From NCBI RefSeq assembly GCF_900184255.1, contig NZ_LT854640.1, positions 2,045,103 through 2,109,102 of the forward strand: a DNA stretch of 64,000 bases, read 5' to 3'. This document shows positions 17,331-24,035 of the stretch, in pieces. Source of the stretch: Haloimpatiens massiliensis. Lineage in GTDB: Bacteria > Bacillota > Clostridia > Clostridiales > Clostridiaceae. The notes below the pieces were generated by a model, which saw only the letters and a list, made by a program, of their open reading frames with translations, ran no database searches and was not told the DNA's origin. The number at the start of each line of letters is the position of its first letter. Positions within the stretch are counted from its first letter, which is position 1. Position numbers and translations under genes: made by a program.

Positions 17331-18641
17331 TTATTTTAATTCTGGAAAATATCCTTTATTCGCTTCTATATAATCATCTAGTATTTTTTTAGCAATATGA
17401 ACTGAAGGAACTAATGGATTTAATGATAATGCTTTTAATGCTTTTTGGTATGAACCTTCTAACGCTGCATCAACTGTTAATTTTTCATAGGCATTTACAA
17501 CTTCCATTAATCCTTTTTGGAATGTTGGAATCTCACCTACAGCAATTGGCTCATATCCTTGCGCATTAATAATTGCAGTACATTCTACTATTGAATCACT
17601 GGAAAAGTTTGATATAACTCCATGGTTTGGAACATTGATTATAAACTTTTCATTTGTATTGTTAGCTATTGCCGATGCAATATCCACTATAAAATCTCCA
17701 TGAATTGTGTCTGTAAGTACATTTCCTTTTGCTGTTCCCTTCTTTACCCCTTCTCTACACAAATCAAAAGTTTCTTTTTCTCTGTGATCAATACAGTAAT
17801 CTGCTCTCGTATAATTCGGATCTTCTTCTGCAAACATTTCGTCTTTATAATAGTAATATTGTAAATAACTTGTTGGTAATGCATCATCGAAATGTCCTAC
17901 AAATTGCTTTAATCTCTTAGCTGTTTTTTCCCAGTACGGATCCGTATAAACATCTGCTTGTAATCCTGTTTCTTTTATCATATTAATAAGTTCTGGTAAT
18001 TTATCATCACCATTTCTATCATACATATGAGTAAACCATCCTAGATGATTTAATCCAAAATAAGTATATTGGAAATCACTTGGTTCACCACCTAACATAT
18101 GCGCCATATCTTTTTGTTGCCATGGTGGTACATCACATATACAAATATCTTTAACCTCTGGAACGGCTCTTTTTATTGCTTCAGCAACTATAGCTGTTGG
18201 ATTGCTATAGTTTATTATCCAGCTATTAGGAGCATATTTTACTACATCTTTAGCTATAGAAATCATTTCTGGTATTTCTCTCATAGCAAATGCAAATCCT
18301 CCAGGACCACAAGTTTCTTGACCTACTACTCCATACTTCATTGGAATCTTTTCGTCAATGCTTCTCATTTTTAAACACCCTGATCTAATTTGTGCTAAAA
18401 GAAAATCCATTCCTTCAAAAGCTATTTTTCTGTCTGTTGTTAGTACCAATTCAACTTCTGGCGCTCTTTCTTTTACTAAGATATCCATAAAGTCTCCTAT
18501 AATATGAAGTCTTTCCTCATCATTGTCTATCAGTGTTATTCTTTTTAATGGTAACTTGTTTCGTTTTTCCAACAAGCTATTTACCACACCTGGAGTATAT
18601 CCACTACCAGCACCGATGATTGTAACATTGTACTTTTTCAT
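17331..18641 (-). CDS. GH4 NAD- and metal-dependent 6-phospho-glucosidase
   Basis: A 436-residue glycoside hydrolase of family 4. It hydrolyses a PTS-phosphorylated disaccharide by an NAD+-assisted redox mechanism. Seen: dinucleotide motif IIGAGSGYTPG (8-18), VVGQETCGPGG (105-115), NYSNP (144-148), metal ligands C169 in CDVP and H199 in GLNHLGW, and a closing FPELK like the MalH/GlvA branch. CDxP is, from memory, the alpha-glucosidase signature and CNxP the beta one, so the sugar may be an alpha-glucoside although the PTS is Lac/cellobiose type. It is the last gene of the IIC-IIA-GH4 operon. AAGGAGG precedes the ATG. Confidence 0.88.
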   Translation of the reverse strand: MKKYNVTIIGAGSGYTPGVVNSLLEKRNKLPLKRITLIDNDEERLHIIGDFMDILVKERAPEVELVLTTDRKIAFEGMDFLLAQIRSGCLKMRSIDEKIPMKYGVVGQETCGPGGFAFAMREIPEMISIAKDVVKYAPNSWIINYSNPTAIVAEAIKRAVPEVKDICICDVPPWQQKDMAHMLGGEPSDFQYTYFGLNHLGWFTHMYDRNGDDKLPELINMIKETGLQADVYTDPYWEKTAKRLKQFVGHFDDALPTSYLQYYYYKDEMFAEEDPNYTRADYCIDHREKETFDLCREGVKKGTAKGNVLTDTIHGDFIVDIASAIANNTNEKFIINVPNHGVISNFSSDSIVECTAIINAQGYEPIAVGEIPTFQKGLMEVVNAYEKLTVDAALEGSYQKALKALSLNPLVPSVHIAKKILDDYIEANKGYFPELK

Positions 18642-18750
18642 TTAAACTTCCTCCTTAATAGTTAATTTTTATTAAATCAACATATCCTTTCAACAGCTTG
18701 TACCTTTAGCTGTGAAGTTGAATCATTAATTTAAAAAATTTATATTATAA

Positions 18751-18792
18751 CACTTACTAAGGAGTGAGCAAAAGATACACTAGAAAATGATT
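18751..18792 (-). other. Degenerate copy of the IIA gene 3' end
   Basis: Between the GH4 and IIA genes about 42 bases match the end of the IIA gene (18895-18945) at roughly three bases in four, around CTAGTGTATCTTTTGCTCA. The reading frame is lost. It looks like a scar of a second IIA gene or of an unequal duplication. Confidence 0.5.
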
Positions 18793-18866
18793 TAAGTACA
18801 TACCACCTTTATCCGATATCTAGCTATTTTCTCACATGTTAGTTAAAAAGTGTATAAACCTTAATA

Positions 18867-19184
18867 TTATCTTTTATCAATTATTTCAAATATATCCACT
18901 AGTTCGCTTACCAATGAATGTGCAAAAGATGCACTAGAGTAATGATCCTCAGCATGAACAACTAAGAAATTTACTGCATCGTTTTCATTATTAGTAGCTG
19001 AAGTTAACACCTTCATATGAACTTTTGATGCTTCCATAAGTTTAGCTGATGCTTCTTTAAGAAGTTGTTTAGCAGCATCATAATTTCCTTCTTTTACTTT
19101 TTTTAATGAATACATTACATCACTTTTAGAATCACCTGCTTGAGATATTATTTCAAATACTTGCTTTTCTAGTTCCTCATTCAT
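18867..19184 (-). CDS. PTS lactose/cellobiose-family IIA component
   Basis: A 105-residue all-helical IIA that takes phosphate from HPr and passes it to IIB. The phospho-acceptor is H77 in VVHAEDHYSSA. The ATG at 19184 follows AAAGGG with a 9-base gap; upstream in-frame codons overlap the IIC stop. It lies 31 bases after IIC and upstream of GH4 in the same transcript. Confidence 0.93.
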   Translation of the reverse strand: MNEELEKQVFEIISQAGDSKSDVMYSLKKVKEGNYDAAKQLLKEASAKLMEASKVHMKVLTSATNNENDAVNFLVVHAEDHYSSASFAHSLVSELVDIFEIIDKR

Positions 19185-19215
19185 TATATTCATCCCTTTC
19201 ATTACTCTATTAAAA

Positions 19216-20517
19216 TTAGAAATCAAAATCATCATTAATTGCTGATTCTACTACCTCTTTTTCCTTCTGCAATTCTTCTTTTTCCATCATCTTAAAGAAT
19301 GGATAGTATATTGCTGTCATAATAAAGATATTTAAGAAAACTACTACAACAGCTTTCCAATCTAATGTTAGTAAAAATGCCCCTACTCCTGGTGGCATAA
19401 ATCCTGGTGGTTCCATTGTTGGTTTACCAATTAATCCACTGGAAAATGCTAAGAAATCCATTATTCCAACTATTACTGGTCCAAATACAAATGGTATAAA
19501 CATAAATGGATTCATAACTATAGGTGTACCAAAGATTACTGGTTCATTTATACCAAAGATAGATGGTACTATTGCTACTTTACCCATACTTTTTAAACTT
19601 TTAGATCTGCTTTTCATCATAAGTAATACTAAGCCTAATGTTATTCCTGAACCTGTTACCTGAAGGAAACTATAGTAAAATCCTATAGTAAAAATATGTA
19701 TTGGATCTTGACCTGCTGCTATTCTTGTTGCATTTTCAGCCATATAATTTGCAGCTATTGGCATCCATATACTTGAAGTTATCGCTGCTCCATGTAATCC
19801 AAAGAACCATAATAACTGAGTAATTAATAATATTATTATCACGGCTGTAACACTATCTAAACTACTTATTGCTGGAGCAAGAATGTTCATTACTAATTTA
19901 GGGAATGGCTGCCCAGTTGTATTTCTAATAATCACCGAAAATGTTGTAAACAAAATTATACAAACTATCATTGGAAGTAAGTTATTAAAACTTTTACTTA
20001 CTATACTTGGTACTTCTTTAGGTAATTTAAATACCAAATTCTTTTCATTCATAAATCTTGTAATTTCTACTACTAAAAGTCCAACTATTATACTTACAAA
20101 TAGTCCTTGTGCATCTAAATACCCTGTCTTAATAGCTCCATCTGCCACTTCTGCACACAATATAAATTGTATAATTACTGATGTTATAGCAACTTCTGTA
20201 GCATTCAATTTATATTTTCTGGCTAAAGATAATGCTATAAAAAAAGCTGCATAAAGTGATATAATTCCCATAGTGAAATTAAAAGGGAACATAAATACAC
20301 CTAAATTATTGCCAATAAAATCTTTTACGGCTCCATTTGGCAGCATGTTCTTCAATGCTATAAATAAAAGACTTAAAGAACCCACTATAAATATTGGGAC
20401 TATGCTCATCATTCCTTCTTTAACAGCTTGAAGATGAATTTGTTTTTCTACCTTTTCTGCTATGGGCACTAAATACTTCTTTAGGGTTTCTTGAACTCCC
20501 CCATTTTTTTTACTCAT
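19216..20517 (-). CDS. PTS lactose/cellobiose-family IIC permease
   Basis: A 433-residue membrane channel for a disaccharide or glucoside, with about ten helices. Family features are KYLVPIAEKVEKQIHLQAVK at the N-terminus, the WFFGLHGAAI segment near 245, and the GINEPVIFGTPIVMNP substrate loop near 325. AAAGGAG precedes the ATG at 20517. It is the first gene after the sigma-54 promoter at 20706-20723. Its IIB partner is encoded in the adjacent upstream transcript. Confidence 0.93.
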   Translation of the reverse strand: MSKKNGGVQETLKKYLVPIAEKVEKQIHLQAVKEGMMSIVPIFIVGSLSLLFIALKNMLPNGAVKDFIGNNLGVFMFPFNFTMGIISLYAAFFIALSLARKYKLNATEVAITSVIIQFILCAEVADGAIKTGYLDAQGLFVSIIVGLLVVEITRFMNEKNLVFKLPKEVPSIVSKSFNNLLPMIVCIILFTTFSVIIRNTTGQPFPKLVMNILAPAISSLDSVTAVIIILLITQLLWFFGLHGAAITSSIWMPIAANYMAENATRIAAGQDPIHIFTIGFYYSFLQVTGSGITLGLVLLMMKSRSKSLKSMGKVAIVPSIFGINEPVIFGTPIVMNPFMFIPFVFGPVIVGIMDFLAFSSGLIGKPTMEPPGFMPPGVGAFLLTLDWKAVVVVFLNIFIMTAIYYPFFKMMEKEELQKEKEVVESAINDDFDF

Positions 20518-20705
20518 TTTTTCAACTCCTTTACATTTATTCATATAAATCTATTTAGTTTTCAAAATAGCCTATTATATTTTAATATTTCAATGCAAAG
20601 CTTTTCATTTTTCCTAGTAAAACTTTTTTGTATGCACCGTTTACATCAAATAAAAGCACATTAACATCAGCTGATTTTATATTTTTAATTAATCATTAAT
20701 ATTCT

Positions 20706-20723
20706 TAGCAAGTACTGTGCCAA
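20706..20723 (-). promoter_or_regulatory. Sigma-54 (-24/-12) promoter of the IIC-IIA-GH4 operon
   Basis: The minus strand reads TTGGCACAGTACTTGCTA, with GG and GC at exactly the sigma-54 spacing. It is about 190 bases upstream of the IIC ATG. The LevR-type activator encoded at 24036-26636 is the obvious partner. Confidence 0.85.
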
Positions 20724-20854
20724 TATTATAATAACTTTTAAAAGTAGCTTATACTGTACACTTTGTTTAATTTATATATAATGTGTTTATGCTTTTAATA
20801 ATTTGTTTAACAATTATAATGCTTTTTAAAACACATTTTATATTTGTGTTTATA

Positions 20855-20871
20855 TTTTGTTTTAAACAAAA
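20855..20871. promoter_or_regulatory. Candidate activator-binding dyad upstream of the sigma-54 promoter
   Basis: TTTTGTTTTAAACAAAA is a perfect dyad about 135 bases upstream of the promoter. Related half-sites (TGTTTAA, TTAAACAAA, GTGTTTA) recur through 20760-20920 and again at 23890-23965 upstream of the second sigma-54 promoter. That distance fits enhancer sites for an AAA+ activator. Confidence 0.5.
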
Positions 20872-20960
20872 ATAAATACTCTACTGCTTGTAATCTATTA
20901 TTTAAACAAACAATAAAGTATTTATCATAAATCTTGTTTTTTATTTATTAAAATTTATTA

Positions 20961-21575
20961 TTAATACTGCCATGAATTAAATTTAAATGCTGACTCAACA
21001 GTATTTTCTGGATCATATTTATTTAAAATCTCTTCATAACGTTCTTTATAATCATTATCTATTTCCTTTTGAGGTGTTACAACACTTGCTTCATGTAAGA
21101 AATGTAATGAACCACGTCCCATAGCAGCTCCTCTTACTGTATGTTTATCTAATGCATAATCAGGAATTTCTGGTACATATCCCATAGCAAAACTTTTAAT
21201 TACAATATTCTTTAGTAAGTCACTTGAACGATCTTTTTCACTTGCACATAAATAACGAATTGCATGAATAAAATATATAGGGCGATCTCCGTCAGCATAA
21301 CCATATTCTTTACGCATTTGATTTAAATTATTAAGCAAAATAGCTGCACTAGGATCTCCCATACCAATGTCCTCTACTGATATTGTTATTAATCTTCTCC
21401 ATAGCTTTTCTTCCATTTCTGGAGATGTTATATACATTTCATAAGCAAATTCACATGCTTTTTCTGTTAAACCTCGTCTAATTGATTTCTGCAAACCTGA
21501 AATTACCTCATCTGCATTTAAACCATTCCTTGTTTTAATTCTAGCCCATGGGTCTTTAATAAATTTTTTTTCCAT
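20961..21575 (-). CDS. Protein resembling the C-terminal domain of RarA/MgsA ATPases
   Basis: A 204-residue soluble protein. ISGLQKSIRRGLTEKACEFA and ISVEDIGMGDPSAAILLNN recall the helical C-terminal region of RarA/MgsA replication-associated ATPases, but no Walker A or B motif is present and the length is complete with its own ribosome site (AAAGGAGACG). HDKHT-like residues occur in ALDKHTVRGAAMGRG. It sits between PTS IIB and IIC in the same orientation, so its role is probably tied to sugar uptake; I cannot name it. Confidence 0.6.
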   Translation of the reverse strand: MEKKFIKDPWARIKTRNGLNADEVISGLQKSIRRGLTEKACEFAYEMYITSPEMEEKLWRRLITISVEDIGMGDPSAAILLNNLNQMRKEYGYADGDRPIYFIHAIRYLCASEKDRSSDLLKNIVIKSFAMGYVPEIPDYALDKHTVRGAAMGRGSLHFLHEASVVTPQKEIDNDYKERYEEILNKYDPENTVESAFKFNSWQY

Positions 21576-21617
21576 AACACAACGTCTCCTTTATATGTTA
21601 TTAATCAAAATGCTTGA

Positions 21618-21947
21618 CTATCTATTATTTTTATATAATTGAATTGCAGCTTTTAAAACAGCTGGTGCATCCATTCTTCCATAATCCTGTGTATTTATAA
21701 CAGCTACCCCTATAGAATATGGTGAGCATATTTCTCTTACTTCGTCTTCCTTAAACCTTATTTGTGGTCCTATAAGAACTACGTCCATTTTACTAGACTC
21801 AAGATAATTTTTTAAATTTTCAATAGATGTTGCGTCTATATTAAATTCCTTTGTTTTTAGTTTTTCATGTTCTTTGGTAAAAGCTTTCATTTTACTTACT
21901 AAAACTCCTGTAGATGCTCCATTAGCGCAAACTAAAAGTATGTTCAT
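21618..21947 (-). CDS. PTS lactose/cellobiose-family IIB component
   Basis: A 109-residue IIB that phosphorylates the incoming sugar. The phospho-cysteine is C7 in the loop CANGASTG. AAAAGGAGGAGCTAAT precedes the ATG. It is the first gene of the cluster, but the IS element begins 23 bases upstream of its start and separates it from its sigma-54 promoter at 23813-23830. Confidence 0.92.
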   Translation of the reverse strand: MNILLVCANGASTGVLVSKMKAFTKEHEKLKTKEFNIDATSIENLKNYLESSKMDVVLIGPQIRFKEDEVREICSPYSIGVAVINTQDYGRMDAPAVLKAAIQLYKNNR

Positions 21948-21970
21948 ATTAGCTCCTCCTTTTCGTATTT

Positions 21971-23779
21971 GTTAGTGTAAAGTTTTTTTACACTATTTTT
22001 ATAAAATTTCTTTATATATCAAGGGTTACAGAGTTTTTTAAATAAAAAAACAATGACCCCCTTTTTTATGCTATAATTGAATCGCCAAAACACAAAAATA
22101 ACATGAAAGGATGTCATTGCTATGGATTCAATTATAACTTATTTAATTTCCTATAATCAATATCTTTTAAAAATAATTTATCAATTACTTATGTTTATTT
22201 GTAAATACATTCCTCTTAAGCAGTGGGCTTTTGAGGATTCACATAGTCCCGAATATCAAAAATTCAAAGTGGATAAACTACCTAAAATTGTTCGTTTTGA
22301 AAAGGTAGACTATCAACTTCTTTTAGCTTACTATAAACATAAATATAATAAACTAACCAAACCTGTTCAGAGACGTAATGGGAAGTCCGTCCCTGAAAAT
22401 ATCCTATGTCCTAAATGCGGTGCCCCTCACCAGTATATCTACGATAATAATGGCTCTAGAGGTCAATACCAGTGCAAGGTTTGTGGTCAAAATTTTAATG
22501 AAAGTAACCACACTACTAAACCTATAGTATTTAGTTGTCCTTATTGCGGACAAACTCTTTCTCCAAAGAAAGATCGTAAGCATTTTAGAATACATAAATG
22601 TGTTAATCCTAAGTGTTCCTACTACCGCAAGAACTTAGACAAACTGCCTAAAGACTTAAGTGACGCTGATAAACACAAGTACAAGCTCCACTACATCTAT
22701 CGTGAGTTCACCATAGATTTCTTCAAAATGGACTTACATGAACTTCCTTCTAGAGCAATTAACTTTAAGTATAAGAAGTTCAATGCCCACATTATGGGGC
22801 TTTGCCTTACTTATCACGTTAATCTTAAGCTATCTACTAGGCAGACAGCACATGCCTTGGAGGAAGTACATGGTATAAAGATTTCACATACAATGATTGC
22901 TAATTATGCTATGACTGCTGCCGCAGTTATAAAGCCATTTGTAGATACTTTTGACTATAATCCTTCTAACATCCTTTCTGCTGATGAAACATACATTAAG
23001 GTAAAAGGCATAAAGCATTATGTTTGGATTATCATGGATGCTTGTAAAAAGTCTATTCTTGGCTACCAAGTATCCGATACTCGTGCTGTAGGTCCATATA
23101 TCCTCGCTATGCGTATGGCTTTTGAGAAGTTTAAAAACTTCCCTAATAAAGCCTTAAAATTCATTGCAGATGGCTATAGTGCCTACCCTCTTGCAAGTCA
23201 GCAGTGTAAACTCGTTAATGGCTGGGACTTTGATGTTACTCAAGTTATCGGACTCACCAATAATGATGCTGTATCCACCGAATTTCGTTGGGTAAAGCAA
23301 GTAGTAGAACGGCTTAACCGCACCTTCAAGTCTTCTTATCGCGTTACCTGCGGTTATGGAAGCGAGAATGGTGCACTTTATGGCGTTTCCCTTTGGGTTG
23401 CCTATTATAACTTTCTACGTCCTCATCCTTATAACTACTGGAAGCCACTAAATGAGATAGATATTTTAACTAATGCGGGCAATATGCCTGCTAAGTGGCA
23501 ATTACTTATTTACCTTGGTCAACAAACAATATTAAAGATGCAAACTGAAAATTCTGCTTAATTTAGTTGTAAAGTAAATATGGGATATTTATTAACCACT
23601 ACGTGAATAACTCAATGTAGAGATTACTAATATCAAAAATTTTCCTTCACTCAAAAGGATTTTTTGTCATGCCTAAAATTCGTTATTTCATCTTCAAATC
23701 ACAAAGTATTTTATTATTCTGCGCCCTTCGGGCAAAACATTTTTAAACTTAGCTTTTTCATATTTCACTTTACACTATC
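21971..23779 (+). mobile_element. IS6-like insertion sequence with 8-bp target duplication
   Basis: The element is 1809 bases. The ends are GTTAGTGTAAAGT and, on the complement, GATAGTGTAAAGT (12 of 13 identical). TCGTATTT occurs directly outside both ends (21963-21970 and 23780-23787), an 8-bp duplication typical of IS6-type elements. One transposase gene fills most of it. It is locally GC-richer than its surroundings, suggesting recent arrival. Confidence 0.9.
22122..23561 (+). CDS. IS6/IS240-like DDE transposase with zinc ribbons
   Basis: A 479-residue transposase. Two N-terminal zinc ribbons (CPKCGAPHQ...CKVCG and CPYCGQ...CVNPKC, residues about 98-170) precede the DDE core. The first Asp is in LSADETYIKVKGIKHYVW, the second in KFIADGYSAY, and the Glu in VVERLNRTFK. 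The helix YNFLRPH is typical of IS240-type enzymes. The frame is intact and the element has perfect flanks, so it may be active. The long zinc-ribbon N-terminus is more than in the shortest IS6 enzymes. Confidence 0.88.
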   Translation: MDSIITYLISYNQYLLKIIYQLLMFICKYIPLKQWAFEDSHSPEYQKFKVDKLPKIVRFEKVDYQLLLAYYKHKYNKLTKPVQRRNGKSVPENILCPKCGAPHQYIYDNNGSRGQYQCKVCGQNFNESNHTTKPIVFSCPYCGQTLSPKKDRKHFRIHKCVNPKCSYYRKNLDKLPKDLSDADKHKYKLHYIYREFTIDFFKMDLHELPSRAINFKYKKFNAHIMGLCLTYHVNLKLSTRQTAHALEEVHGIKISHTMIANYAMTAAAVIKPFVDTFDYNPSNILSADETYIKVKGIKHYVWIIMDACKKSILGYQVSDTRAVGPYILAMRMAFEKFKNFPNKALKFIADGYSAYPLASQQCKLVNGWDFDVTQVIGLTNNDAVSTEFRWVKQVVERLNRTFKSSYRVTCGYGSENGALYGVSLWVAYYNFLRPHPYNYWKPLNEIDILTNAGNMPAKWQLLIYLGQQTILKMQTENSA

Positions 23780-23812
23780 TCGTATTTTCTAAAATATTAG
23801 TAATAACTATTT

Positions 23813-23830
23813 TAGCAATTATTGTGCCAA
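23813..23830 (-). promoter_or_regulatory. Sigma-54 (-24/-12) promoter of the IIB gene, displaced by the IS
   Basis: The minus strand reads TTGGCACAATAATTGCTA, a near-perfect -24/-12 element. Without the IS it would lie about 75 bases upstream of the IIB ATG; with it, about 1.9 kb. TTAAACA and TGTTTAA half-sites follow upstream at 23930-23965. Confidence 0.85.
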
Positions 23831-23965
23831 AGTAATTTTATACTCATAGAATCACTCTATATAGTATCTTTTTATTACTCTAAGCAAAATGTGTTTAAAT
23901 CCTTGTACTATTCGTTTAATAAAATTTCTACTTTCTTAAACAAATTAATACTAAGTGTTTAAATA

Positions 23966-24035
23966 AGGTACATGAAAATAAATAACAAGTAAAGTTAATT
24001 TTCACTAAATAAAAACCAACCTTACTTGTTATTTA
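23966..24035. repeat. Family A palindromic repeat, short copy A3
   Basis: AGGTACATGAAAATAAATAA and the facing TTACTTGTTATTTA reproduce the ends of the 160-base family A repeats, but the inside is only about 30 bases. The right arm stops at the base before the stop codon (24036-24038) of the activator gene, so in the transcript the hairpin begins right after the stop. Confidence 0.75.

Noticed and set aside
17331..18641. Lactate/malate dehydrogenase for the NAD-binding protein at this locus
   Set aside because: VVGQETCGPGG, NYSNP and CDVP define glycoside hydrolase family 4, which shares the fold.
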